NCBI GenBank assembly: GCA_965219705.1
Contig: OZ244789.1
Span: forward strand, 2,666,001 to 2,730,000
DNA: 64,000 nt
Origin: JAJECS01 sp965219705
GTDB lineage: Bacteria; Chloroflexota; UBA11872
Direction of reading: 5' to 3'
Below the pieces are notes generated by a model that was not told where the DNA came from, made no database searches, and saw only the letters and a program-made list of their open reading frames with translations. Both the position numbers and the translations under genes were made by a program. Each line of letters begins with the position of its first letter. The stretch's first letter is position 1. Positions 15,160 to 23,134 of this stretch are shown here, piece after piece.

Positions 15160-16329
15160 ATGGCTGACACCAACTCGTTCACCGATCTGCGCAAGGCAAT
15201 CCCGGCCGTGGGCCACTACCGCTGCCTGAACTCCGGCGGCGTTGCCCCGACCCCGCAAGCCACGCTCGACTTGCAGCAGGCGTTCTACGACCGCGAAGCG
15301 GTGATGACAACCACGAATCCCGATCTTTACCAGGTCTACTTGGCCGAATTGGGCGCCCTGCGCAGTGAGATAGCCGCGCTGCTCGGCGCGGAGCCGGACG
15401 AGATCGCGCTGATCCGAGCGGTCTCGGAGGCCATCTCCTGGGTCGCAGCCGCGCTCCGGTTGCAGCGCGGCGACCGCGTGATTCTCACCTCCGAGGAGCA
15501 CCCCAGCGGCTATCTGCCCTGGCTCACGCTGCGCGATCGGCTCGGTCTGGAACTGGTCGCGATCAAAGTCGACGGCGACGACCACGCGTTCCTGCGCGAT
15601 CTGGAAGCGGCCATGACCGCCAACACGCGCGCGATCTGCCTGAGCCACGTCACCACCGAGCGCGGGGTCGTGCTGCCGATGGACGGGGTCTCCGCGCTGG
15701 CCCGAGAACGTGGGGTCGTGACCGTGGTGGATGCCGCGCAATCCTTCGGCGCGCGACCCACCGACGTGCGTCAGCTTGCTTGTGACGTCATGGCATTCCC
15801 GTCGTTCAAATGGAGCATGGGGCCATATGGCATCGGCGCCATGTACGTCCGGCGCGAGGCTCAGGAACGGCTCGACCCGTGGGGCAGCGGTGGCGGCGCG
15901 GTGAGCGAGGCTGAATTTCCGCCGGGCAGCTTCCGTCTGCACCCAACCGCCGAGCGCTACGAATTTGGCGCTCGGCCTTACGCGCTCTATGCCGCCTGGC
16001 GCGCTTCGATCCAACTGCTGAACGATCTCGGTCTGGAAGCCATCCAGCAGCGCAGCGCAGCGCTTGCGGCCGATGCCCGCCGCATCTTCAGCGACGTTCC
16101 CGGCGCCAACGTCCACACGCCCGAGCAAGGCGATGCGCGTTCCGGAATCTTCACGGTTGGCCTGGAGGGCGTCTCCGGAATGCCGCTGGCCGAGCACTGC
16201 CTCAAGACGCACCGGATTCTGTGCCGGGCCGCGGACGGCCGTACGGCCGTCCGCTTTTCCTTCCACGTCTTCAACGATGCGTCGGACATCGAGGCCGCCG
16301 CGAACGCCCTGGTGGACTTCCCGAGCTAG
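15160..16329 (+). CDS. class V aminotransferase (cysteine desulfurase/selenocysteine lyase-like fold)
   Basis: A 389-residue fold-type I PLP enzyme. It has L-N-S-G-G-V-A-P near the start, S-E-E-H-P-S-G-Y-L-P (PLP-ring contact His), S-H-V-T-T-E-R-G, V-V-D-A-A-Q-S-F-G (Asp binding the pyridine nitrogen) and the Schiff-base lysine in F-P-S-F-K-W-S-M-G-P-Y-G. The catalytic cysteine loop of true NifS/IscS desulfurases is not evident, so I call only the family. These homologues include isopenicillin-N epimerase-like and ergothioneine C-S lyase-like enzymes. Confidence 0.85.
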   Translation: MADTNSFTDLRKAIPAVGHYRCLNSGGVAPTPQATLDLQQAFYDREAVMTTTNPDLYQVYLAELGALRSEIAALLGAEPDEIALIRAVSEAISWVAAALRLQRGDRVILTSEEHPSGYLPWLTLRDRLGLELVAIKVDGDDHAFLRDLEAAMTANTRAICLSHVTTERGVVLPMDGVSALARERGVVTVVDAAQSFGARPTDVRQLACDVMAFPSFKWSMGPYGIGAMYVRREAQERLDPWGSGGGAVSEAEFPPGSFRLHPTAERYEFGARPYALYAAWRASIQLLNDLGLEAIQQRSAALAADARRIFSDVPGANVHTPEQGDARSGIFTVGLEGVSGMPLAEHCLKTHRILCRAADGRTAVRFSFHVFNDASDIEAAANALVDFPS

Positions 16330-16508
16330 GGCTGTCGAGGCTCCTTCACGCGCCGCGATGGCGCCGTCTACTCAAGCACGGGCAGCGTGGACGGTTTGTA
16401 GATGCGCCGCAGATTGCTCGCCGTTGGGCTGCAGTCCGGCCCGTCGAAAGCCCGCTATGCTCGCCTGCGCTGCGTAAAGCGGCGAGCAGTTCCTGAACGG
16501 AGAGAACC

Positions 16509-17531
16509 ATGACGACTGAGCCATGGGTTCCAAGCGCCGCGGCCCGTCGTCTCTTCGATTCGGCCGTGGTGATCGACGGTCTCGACACCAGCAGCTGGGG
16601 CGTGGAGCAAGTCTTTCGCGATCTGCGCGACGGGGGCGTGACGGCGGTCAACGCCACCTGTGCGATCTGGGAAGGGTTCGAGGAAACCCTTGAGAACCTC
16701 ACCACCTGGCTGCGTTGGTTCGAGGAGTTCTCCGACTACATCCGCCCGGTGCATCGGGTGTCGGACATCCACGCCGCGAAGGCCGAAGGACGCACTGGCA
16801 TCATCCTGGGCTGGCAGAACGCGGCTCCCGTGGGCAACGACGTGCGGCGCTTTCGCCTCTTTCACGCGCTGGGGGTGCGCGTCGTCCAACTCACCTACAA
16901 CGAGCGGAACCTCTTCGGGAACGGCTGCTGGGAGCGCAGCGACGACGGCTTGAGCCACATCGGTCTCGCCGCGATTCGCGAGATGAACCGGCTCGGCATC
17001 CTCATCGATCTCTCCCATGTGGGAGACCACACGGTGCTGGAGACGATCGAGCACTCGGAGCAGCCCGTGGCCTTCACCCACGCCAACGCGCGTTCCCAAA
17101 CGGACTATCCGCGCAACAAGACCGATGAGGCGATTCGCGCCCTCACCAGCAGGGGAGGCGTCGTCGGCGCCAATGCGTTTCCCGCTCACCACGCCCATGG
17201 CTACGACTCGACGCTGGACGACTATCTGGACGCGATTGACTACCTGGTGGACATGGTGGGCGATGACCAGGTGGCGATTGGCACGGACTTCTGCATGGGC
17301 CGGACGCTCGAGTGGTTTGACTGGATTGGGGCGTCGCACGGCCGCGAGCCGTTCCTCTCGTCGGGTGACGTACCTCAGCCCTTCCGTCTCCTGCGCGGAT
17401 TTGCCAACCCGCGGGAGTTTGTGAACGTGGCCGAGGGCCTACTGCGCCGCGGTTACGGCGAAGACGCCGCGCGCAAGATCCTGGGTGGGAACTGGCTGCG
17501 GTTGTTTGGCGAGGTGTGGCGCGACGACTGA
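16509..17531 (+). CDS. membrane dipeptidase-like peptidase, family M19
   Basis: A 340-residue metallopeptidase of the renal dipeptidase family. It has V-I-D-G-L-D-T near residue 22 where canonical members have D-x-H-x-D, L-T-Y-N-E-R-N (loop of the binuclear centre), G-I-L-I-D-L-S-H-V-G (metal His), T-H-A-N-A-R (second His) and G-T-D-F-C-M-G (active-site Asp). A G-G-A-G-A-G ribosome-binding site lies 5 bases before the ATG. The first metal motif reads D-G-L-D rather than D-x-H-x-D, as in the branch of the family that also includes D-amino acid dipeptidases of altered metallation. It follows the class V aminotransferase on the same strand. Confidence 0.87.
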   Translation: MTTEPWVPSAAARRLFDSAVVIDGLDTSSWGVEQVFRDLRDGGVTAVNATCAIWEGFEETLENLTTWLRWFEEFSDYIRPVHRVSDIHAAKAEGRTGIILGWQNAAPVGNDVRRFRLFHALGVRVVQLTYNERNLFGNGCWERSDDGLSHIGLAAIREMNRLGILIDLSHVGDHTVLETIEHSEQPVAFTHANARSQTDYPRNKTDEAIRALTSRGGVVGANAFPAHHAHGYDSTLDDYLDAIDYLVDMVGDDQVAIGTDFCMGRTLEWFDWIGASHGREPFLSSGDVPQPFRLLRGFANPREFVNVAEGLLRRGYGEDAARKILGGNWLRLFGEVWRDD

Positions 17532-17586
17532 AGGCCCGCGCCTCCAGCCGGCGAGCGGCGCCTTATCCGGCCCCTTCGACAAGCTC

Positions 17587-17613
17587 AGAGCCTGCCCCGT
17601 ACTCGATACGGGG
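17587..17613. repeat. dispersed CCCCGTA stem-loop repeat
   Basis: A 27-base block identical to 53021-53047. It contains the perfect inverted repeat CCCCGTA / TACGGGG (17595-17613) around a 5-base loop, CTCGA. The preceding CCTTCGACAAGCTCAG is another motif that I recognise from dispersed repeats of many bacterial genomes. It lies between the convergent M19 peptidase and flavoenzyme genes and could act as a transcription barrier. Confidence 0.65.
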
Positions 17614-17648
17614 GCGAACGGATTGGTCTCCTCCCGGCGGGCGGCGCG

Positions 17649-18791
17649 CTACCAGTGCCCGTCCATGGCCGCCGGTGAGCGATCCACTCGAAAGCGGCTC
17701 AGGTCCCAGCGAGTCGTGCCGTGCATGGCCAGGTCCGCCAGGATTTGACCGATGAGAATGCCAAACTTGAACCCGTGTCCTGAGAATCCCGCCGCGACGA
17801 TCGCGTTGGCTCGATTCGGCAGGTAGTCGATGACAAAGTCGGTGTCCGGGGTCATGGCGTAGGTGCAGGTCTTGCTGTAGACCACCTCGGCCTCACTGAG
17901 GTCCGGCATGTGGCGGCGCAGGAAGTCCCGCAGCTTGGCCAGCGCCGCCGGGTCGTCGTGCTCCCGCTCGCGGTCGGGATCGAACGGCTCGCCGGTCGCG
18001 TCGTCGGCCACCTTCACGCAGCCGCGCCAATGCACCGGGAACCCGTAGAAGTGCGTGTCCATCACGAAGAAGGGCGGCAGACGCGGAAAGGAATAGGCGT
18101 CGGGGTCTGGCGGCGTCAGGTAGTGAAGCCGCGCGGCGGTGGGCTGCACGCGGATCGGCAGCTCGGGCAACAGCTTCGGGGTCCACGACCCGGCCGCAAT
18201 GACAAATACGTCGGCCTCGAACGCCAGCCCGTCCCTGGTGGCGACGCTGGCGACGCGCCCGCCCGATTCCCGCAACTCCACCACCTCGGCGTTTTCCCGC
18301 ACGTCGGCCCCAAGCCCCGCGGCTGCCTCGGCCAATGCCTGTGTGACCGGCCCCGCGGCGACGTAGCCGCCCAGATCTTCGAGGATGTAGCCCGAATCCA
18401 CGTTCGCAAACTGGGGATAGCGGCGCCGCAGGTCGTCCGCCTCCAGCCATTTCGGCTGATAGCCAAGCTCGAGCAGACCCTCATAGCCCTCGATGAAGGG
18501 CGCGTAGTCGGGCTGGGCCTGCAAGGCGAGGGCGCCCTGCTCCCGATAGAAGCTGGCGCCCATCCGGCGGTCGAACGCTTTCCAGAGCTCCACCGCGGCG
18601 GCAACCATCTCGGTATACAGCGTCTGCCCGCGGTATTGGTAACGCACCATGCGGGACTCGTCGGCGGAGGCCGCTCGCACGTGAGCGGGGCTGTAGATGT
18701 CCAGCAACGCCACGCGCTTGCCGGCCCGGCTGAGCCAATAGGCCGTGGCGCTGCCCATGACGCCCGCGCCTACGATCACGACGTCATACAT
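17649..18791 (-). CDS. monomeric sarcosine oxidase/N-methyltryptophan oxidase-like FAD oxidoreductase
   Basis: A 380-residue DAO-fold protein. It starts M-Y-D-V-V-I-V-G-A-G-V-M-G-S (dinucleotide-binding GxGxxG at 8-13). The C-terminal segment K-T-C-T-Y-A-M-T-P-D-T-D-F corresponds to the region holding the cysteine that binds FAD covalently in monomeric sarcosine oxidase, and G-F-S-G-H-G-F-K follows. Members oxidise secondary amines such as sarcosine, N-methyl amino acids or pipecolate, producing H2O2. The substrate is unspecified. Confidence 0.87.
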   Translation of the reverse strand: MYDVVIVGAGVMGSATAYWLSRAGKRVALLDIYSPAHVRAASADESRMVRYQYRGQTLYTEMVAAAVELWKAFDRRMGASFYREQGALALQAQPDYAPFIEGYEGLLELGYQPKWLEADDLRRRYPQFANVDSGYILEDLGGYVAAGPVTQALAEAAAGLGADVRENAEVVELRESGGRVASVATRDGLAFEADVFVIAAGSWTPKLLPELPIRVQPTAARLHYLTPPDPDAYSFPRLPPFFVMDTHFYGFPVHWRGCVKVADDATGEPFDPDREREHDDPAALAKLRDFLRRHMPDLSEAEVVYSKTCTYAMTPDTDFVIDYLPNRANAIVAAGFSGHGFKFGILIGQILADLAMHGTTRWDLSRFRVDRSPAAMDGHW

Positions 18792-18803
18792 GGTTGGCGC
18801 CGG

Positions 18804-18885
18804 TCAGTCTTGTGAGGCCCAGGGATTGATCACTTCGACTCCACAGTGTGCCGAGACATTGATGTATCGCGTGGCGACCACTGCC
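18804..18885 (-). pseudogene. C-terminal remnant of a FitB/VapC-like PIN toxin
   Basis: The reverse strand reads A-V-V-A-T-R-Y-I-N-V-S-A-H-C-G-V-E-V-I-N-P-W before a stop at 18804. This closely matches the end of FitB-type PIN toxins (L-A-T-R-N-x-x-D-F-x-x-C-G-x-x-x-x-N-P-W). The upstream catalytic part (D-T-N-V, E, D) is missing. It follows immediately after the antitoxin remnant, in the gene order expected for fitA-fitB, so it is a deletion derivative of that operon. Confidence 0.6.
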
Positions 18886-19128
18886 TCAATCGAAATCGGG
18901 CGGCTGGCGCATCGGCGCACTGGTTGGTAGGTCGAGCTCGACGCCGCCGAGGGGCGCGAAGCGGGCGCGAATGGCACTGGCGAGGTCCGTGCTTGTTGAG
19001 GAGTCATCGTTCGGTGCCGCCGTCGAAGTATTCGGGGTCTCCGGCTCGACCGATGTGCGATGCGCAACGGTCCGCTTGCGCAGACGGTGCTTCATTCCGT
19101 CGTCTCGATTTTCCTCGGCGATATTGAC
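18886..19128 (-). pseudogene. decayed FitA-like antitoxin
   Basis: The frame ending at TGA 18886-18888 reads M-K-H-R-L-R-K-R-T-V-A-H-R-T-S-V-E-P-E near the start and I-R-A-R-F-A-P-L-G-G-V-E-L-D-L-P then P-M-R-Q-P-P-D-F at the end. That is the ribbon-helix-helix antitoxin FitA pattern (V-K-x-R-L-R-x-R-A-A-x-H-G-x-S-x-E-x-E, then L-G-G-V-E-L-x-L-P). No proper start codon precedes the expected N-terminal strand, and the toxin behind it is truncated, so the locus looks dead. The start coordinate is approximate. Confidence 0.6.
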
Positions 19129-19322
19129 TTTCCCTGAGTCTCCGGCGGAGTTGTCTCGCCACCGTCCCACGATGGCATTGCGAACACTGCAGCGTCCATC
19201 CAAAGACTTGGACTTACGATGTAGTGCCGTTCTGCGAGTATCGAAGGCCTTGCGACTGGCTGGCAGTGCCGTCAGGGCGATGGCAGACGCTCGTGACGGC
19301 CAGCGTGATGTGATAGGTTGCA

Positions 19323-19341
19323 ACTGGTCATAATGACTAGT
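19323..19341. promoter_or_regulatory. probable operator of the phd/PIN operon
   Basis: ACTGGTCAT-A-ATGACTAGT is a 9-base inverted repeat with a 1-base centre and one mismatch. It abuts or overlaps the antitoxin start. Phd/YefM antitoxins repress their own operons by binding such palindromes. Confidence 0.5.
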
Positions 19342-19354
19342 GGGGCGGCGTGCC

Positions 19355-19606
19355 GTGCGTGAAGTACGAGCGACCGATGCCAAGGCGCGACTGGCCGAGC
19401 TTCTGCGGCAGGTTGAGGGCGGCGAAACCATCGCGATCACCCGTCATGGCACGACGGTTGCCCATCTCACTCCAGTGCCTATCGGACGGCGCGCCCCCTG
19501 GCAGGAAGCCATGGATCGGTTCATGCAGGCGCGCGCGCAATGGCAGCCGACCGGTATGTCCCGAGCCGAGATCCTTGCCACACGTCATGCGGGGCATCGC
19601 CTTTGA
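19355..19606 (+). CDS. Phd/YefM-family antitoxin
   Basis: An 83-residue protein: V-R-E-V-R-A-T-D-A-K-A-R-L-A-E-L-L-R-Q-V-E-G-G-E, then I-T-R-H-G-T-T-V-A-H-L-T-P, the canonical Phd N-terminal DNA-binding domain, followed by a C-terminal toxin-neutralising tail. I prefer the GTG at 19355 because the alternative GTG at 19340 lies inside the palindromic operator. The stop overlaps the start of the PIN toxin. Confidence 0.85.
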   Translation: MREVRATDAKARLAELLRQVEGGETIAITRHGTTVAHLTPVPIGRRAPWQEAMDRFMQARAQWQPTGMSRAEILATRHAGHRL

Positions 19607-20007
19607 GCACGGTAGTCCTCGACGCATCCGTCGCGTGCGATTGGCTCCTGGACGATGAACTCGACCCACGGGCGCAGCGCGCGGCACAGCGTGTGTCCGA
19701 CATCGGGGCTCTCGTGCCGCACCTTTGGCACCTTGAGATTCGAAACGCGCTCGTTGTCGCCGAGCGTCGAGGCCGCCTAACGGCGCAGGGGTTAGCCGAC
19801 CGTCTGCGCGCGCTGCGGCAACTGCCCGTAGTCACTGACGCTGAGCCAGACCTCGATGCCGTTGTGGCACTTGCACGCTCCCACCACATATCGGTCTACG
19901 ACGCCGTCTACTTGGAGTTGGCGCAGCGGCGCCGGGCGGCTCTCGCTACCTTGGATGCCGCTCTCGCCGAAGCGGCCGCCGCCGCGGACGTTGCGATAGT
20001 CGCCTGA
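19603..20007 (+). CDS. PIN-domain (VapC-like) toxin
   Basis: A 134-residue PIN ribonuclease. It starts at TTG 19603, overlapping the antitoxin stop (TTGA), which gives the expected N-terminus S-T-V-V-L-D-A-S-V-A. The acidic residues of the PIN active site are visible: Asp in L-D-A-S, Glu in H-L-E-I-R-N-A-L and Asp in V-Y-D-A-V-Y. Type II toxins of this family cleave tRNA or rRNA and are neutralised by the co-expressed antitoxin. Confidence 0.87.
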   Translation: MSTVVLDASVACDWLLDDELDPRAQRAAQRVSDIGALVPHLWHLEIRNALVVAERRGRLTAQGLADRLRALRQLPVVTDAEPDLDAVVALARSHHISVYDAVYLELAQRRRAALATLDAALAEAAAAADVAIVA

Positions 20008-20139
20008 TCTCGCCGCTTCCGTGCGCTGTTCACCCACCTGGCCAATCCGGTCTCAAACAGGCTCTAGGCGCGGTTGGGCTACAAGCCGGTGCGCGACTTT
20101 GCCGAATACATATTCGTGGATCATGACTCGGCCAACTGA
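20008..20139 (+). pseudogene. C-terminal fragment of a GNAT acetyltransferase with an in-frame stop
   Basis: The forward frame reads H-L-A-N-P-V-S-N-R-L, a TAG at 20065-20067, then A-R-L-G-Y-K-P-V-R-D-F-A-E-Y-I-F and a TGA at 20137-20139. Intact GNAT proteins read N-P-x-S-N-x-L-Y-x-R-L-G-Y-x-P-V-x-D, so TAG has replaced the tyrosine codon. No N-terminal acetyl-CoA-binding part exists upstream, because the PIN toxin occupies that space. Confidence 0.7.
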
Positions 20140-20196
20140 CCTGAAATCACGGTATCTACTCAGGGAACGCTTCATGCTGGACTTCAGCTTGCCGCC

Positions 20197-20844
20197 ATGA
20201 CGCCAAGGGATGATTTCGGGGTTGATTGCCGAGCCGTAGTGAAGCGTGGCTACGACGCATGCGCGGAGTCTTACGAGGGGGCTAGAAGGACCGATCCCGG
20301 AGTTGAGATCGAAGCGCTGATTAACCGGCTGGACGACGGCAATGCCGTGCTCGACATTGGCTGCGGAGCGGGAATCCCCACCGCGAGGTTTCTGGCGCGA
20401 CGGTTTAACGTCACGGGGGTGGACGTCTCATCGGAGATGGTCCGCCGAGCGCGCAGGAACGTACCCACAGGAGAGTTCTCTTGCGCCGACATCATGTCAG
20501 TCGACTTCCCTCCGTCCAGCTTTGATGCCGTGGTGGCGCTTTACTCAATCTTCCACCTGCCCAGAGAAGAACACTCAGACCTGTTTCGCAGAATCCACAG
20601 ATGGCTAGTGCCAGGAGGCTACCTGCTATGCACGCTCAGCCATCGAAACGAGGCGGGATACACCGAGGACGACTTCTTTGGCGTGACGATGTATTGGAGC
20701 AACTACAGCCTCGATGAATACCGAAAGATGCTGGCCGAAACCGGATTCACGTTGTTGGCGACGTCGACGATGGGCTCCGGCTACCAGGAGGCGGTGCAGG
20801 GGTTCAATGAGGGCCATCCCTTGGTCTTCGCTCGAAAGCAGTGA
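20197..20844 (+). CDS. class I SAM-dependent methyltransferase
   Basis: A 215-residue methyltransferase with motif I V-L-D-I-G-C-G-A-G (51-59), motif II G-V-D-V-S-S-E-M, then D-A-V-V-A-L-Y-S-I-F-H-L-P and the post-motif L-V-P-G-G-Y-L-L-C. The substrate is unknown. By eye its codon usage is less GC-biased than that of its neighbours. It follows the toxin/pseudogene debris, so it may have arrived with that segment. Confidence 0.85.
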   Translation: MTPRDDFGVDCRAVVKRGYDACAESYEGARRTDPGVEIEALINRLDDGNAVLDIGCGAGIPTARFLARRFNVTGVDVSSEMVRRARRNVPTGEFSCADIMSVDFPPSSFDAVVALYSIFHLPREEHSDLFRRIHRWLVPGGYLLCTLSHRNEAGYTEDDFFGVTMYWSNYSLDEYRKMLAETGFTLLATSTMGSGYQEAVQGFNEGHPLVFARKQ

Positions 20845-21175
20845 TGGCCACCGTAGGATTCTGCAACGCAGCGTTTCGTAGCGGCGCGGTGATCCCGCCG
20901 GCCGAGCTGTGAAGTTTCTCCCGGCACACCCCGGAATGCGCCCTCCGCGCCATGACTGCATCTGTGCCAGTCCGGGTCCGACACGCCTCTGGCGATCAGC
21001 ACGTTGCACGCGGTCGATTCCCAGGGATCGCGCTAATGGACCTTGGAGCGGCGCGACCACCGGCGGCTGCGCGCCGGCGTTGGTGACGGCTGCGGCTGAC
21101 GACCGTACGATGCGCACGCTGTAGCCTGTCCGATGCCACACAGCGCGGCGTGTCGTCGCGCGCCGTCTGGAGACG
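20845..21175. other. gene-free stretch
   Basis: About 330 bases with no recognisable coding pattern on either strand and no repeat shared with the rest of the window. It presumably contains the promoter for the M20 peptidase. Confidence 0.4.
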
Positions 21176-22297
21176 ATGTTCACGATGACCACGCCATCCG
21201 TTCCTGTCGCCATCGACCACGACCGTTTGCTCAAGATCTTCGTCGACATCCTCAGCGTGGACAGCTACTGGGGCAATGAGGACCGCGTGGTGGCGATCCT
21301 TCAGCCGCTGCTGGAGGACGTTGGGGTGGTCTGTTCGCGCGACGAGATCGGCAACCTCATCGGCAAGTGGCCAGCCAAGGGCCAGCAGTCGCCGCCGATC
21401 ATGCTCAATGCCCACATGGACACGGTCCAGCCCACGCCGGACATGCGGCCGGTGGTGAAGGCGGATGGCGTCTACTCCGACGGCTCCAGCGTGCTGGGGG
21501 CGGACGACAAGGCCGGCGTGGCGGCCATCATCGAAGCCGTGCTCGCTGTCCATGACGCGGGGCCGGATCACGGACCGATCGAGTTGGTCTTCACGGTGGG
21601 CGAGGACGTGGGGCAGTTCGGCGCCGACGCCTTTGACCCGGCCGATATCGACGCGCGCGTGGCCTTCGTCCTCGACGCCGGCGGGCCTGTTGGCGACATC
21701 GTCACGCGTCAGGCCGGCTCCTACGGCTTTGAGGCGGTCTTTCACGGCAGGGCCGCGCACGCGGGCATCGCGGCGGGGGACGGGATCAATGCCATTGCCA
21801 TGCAGGCGCGCGCGGTGGACAACATGCCGCTGGGCCAGGTCGACGACGTCACGGTGGCCAACGTCGGCGTCGTGTCGGGCGGCCAGGCGGCCAATATCGT
21901 GCCGCCGGAGGTCAAGCTGGTGGGTCAGGCGCGAAGCTTGGACCAGGAGGCTCTCGAACGGCAGATGGATGCCATGCGCGGAGCCTGCGAGGACGCCGCG
22001 GCGGCGTTTGGCGGGCGCGTCGACTACACGCAGCGAGGCCGGTTCAAGGCGACGCAATTTGACGACGACCATCCGGCGATCCAGCTGGCCGACCGAGCCA
22101 TTGCCGCCGCCGGCCTCGAGCCGCGGCACATCTCGACCCACGGCGGCAGCGACGCCCAGAACTTCAACGAAAAGGACATTGCGACCGCGATTCTGTCGGT
22201 CGGCTACATCGACGTGCACTCCACCGCCGAATTCATGCCGCATGACGAGCTGCGGCGCCTCACCGACGTAACCGCGCAGCTGATTCTGCATGCCTAG
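21176..22297 (+). CDS. M20-family metallopeptidase (peptidase T/ArgE-DapE-like)
   Basis: A 373-residue dizinc hydrolase: N-A-H-M-D-T-V (metal His and bridging region), G-A-D-D-K-A-G (bridging Asp), V-G-E-D-V-G (general-base Glu, with Asp where most members have a second Glu), A-H-A-G-I in the dimerisation domain and D-V-H-S-T-A-E (last metal His). The insert after the second motif is the usual lid domain. The sequence looks closest to PepT-like aminotripeptidases. G-G-A-G lies 5 bases before ATG 21176; ATG 21185 is an alternative. Confidence 0.87.
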   Translation: MFTMTTPSVPVAIDHDRLLKIFVDILSVDSYWGNEDRVVAILQPLLEDVGVVCSRDEIGNLIGKWPAKGQQSPPIMLNAHMDTVQPTPDMRPVVKADGVYSDGSSVLGADDKAGVAAIIEAVLAVHDAGPDHGPIELVFTVGEDVGQFGADAFDPADIDARVAFVLDAGGPVGDIVTRQAGSYGFEAVFHGRAAHAGIAAGDGINAIAMQARAVDNMPLGQVDDVTVANVGVVSGGQAANIVPPEVKLVGQARSLDQEALERQMDAMRGACEDAAAAFGGRVDYTQRGRFKATQFDDDHPAIQLADRAIAAAGLEPRHISTHGGSDAQNFNEKDIATAILSVGYIDVHSTAEFMPHDELRRLTDVTAQLILHA

Positions 22298-22335
22298 CCG
22301 GGCGCGGCGATCATGCTGAGACAGCCGAGGTTGCT

Positions 22336-23097
22336 GTGAAATTCGGCTATAACACGCTCGATTACGGGTCCACGCCGGACCTGGCGCGCATGCTCCGTGA
22401 GCTCAAGCAGACCGGCTGGGACGGCTGGGAGGTGCGGCAGCCGCTCGACTGGCTCGGCTCCGCCGAGCGCGTGTCCGCAATTTCCCAGGAGGTTGGGCTG
22501 CCGGTGGCGGGCGTCTGCGGGCAGGGCTGGAACTTTGTTGACGATCCGGTGGTTTTTGAAGTCAACTGCCGGCGCATCGAGTTCGCGGCGGGCGTCGGCG
22601 CCGACGCCTTCGTGATCATGGCGCCGGCCCGGCCCGAGGACCGCCCGCCTTTGGCTGAAGAAATCAACCGCTTTGCCGCGGCGGCCGAGGCGCTGAGCAA
22701 GTTCGGCGCCGACCTGGGCACGACGGTCGTCTACCACTTCCACACGGCGCAATTGGTCCACACCGAGCGCGAGATTCGACAGGTTCTGGACGCGGCGCCC
22801 GAGCTCAAGCTTTGCATCGACGTGTCGCACGCGCAGCTCATCGGGTGGGACGCGCACGACTGCCTGCGAGAGCTCCGCGATCGGCTGGAATACGTGCACC
22901 TGCAGGACTATCGCGCCTGGCGTTACGTGAACATCGGAGCGGGCGATCTCTTTCCCAGCATCTCCGCGATCTTCGACACCCTCGACGACATCCAATTCGA
23001 CGGCTGGGTTGTCTGTCACGGTGGGCATCTCACGGATGATCCGCCGCGTGAACGGGCGCGCATCTCGCGCGAGTACCTCCGGGGAATCGGTCGGTAG
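22336..23097 (+). CDS. sugar phosphate isomerase/epimerase-type TIM barrel protein
   Basis: A 253-residue AP-endonuclease-2-like barrel. It starts at GTG 22336 with K-F-G-Y-N-T-L-D-Y and has the metal-site residues of the xylose-isomerase-like superfamily: Glu in W-E-V-R, His in Y-H-F-H-T, Asp/His in C-I-D-V-S-H-A and the final Y-V-H-L-Q-D-Y strand. It follows the M20 peptidase closely on the same strand. Substrates in this family range from sugars to inosose and hydroxypyruvate, so specificity is open. Confidence 0.85.
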   Translation: MKFGYNTLDYGSTPDLARMLRELKQTGWDGWEVRQPLDWLGSAERVSAISQEVGLPVAGVCGQGWNFVDDPVVFEVNCRRIEFAAGVGADAFVIMAPARPEDRPPLAEEINRFAAAAEALSKFGADLGTTVVYHFHTAQLVHTEREIRQVLDAAPELKLCIDVSHAQLIGWDAHDCLRELRDRLEYVHLQDYRAWRYVNIGAGDLFPSISAIFDTLDDIQFDGWVVCHGGHLTDDPPRERARISREYLRGIGR

Positions 23098-23134
23098 CTT
23101 TCCCTGGCCGTGCGCGTCGCGGCCAAAGGGACGG

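Noticed and set aside
15160..16329. Calling the class V aminotransferase a cysteine desulfurase (NifS/SufS)
   Set aside because: The catalytic cysteine loop is not apparent and no isc/suf genes are adjacent.
18889..19440. A 184-residue open frame read as a single protein
   Set aside because: Only its last ~80 residues resemble a protein (FitA). The N-terminal part is antisense to the phd start and is Arg/Ser/Thr-rich shadow sequence.
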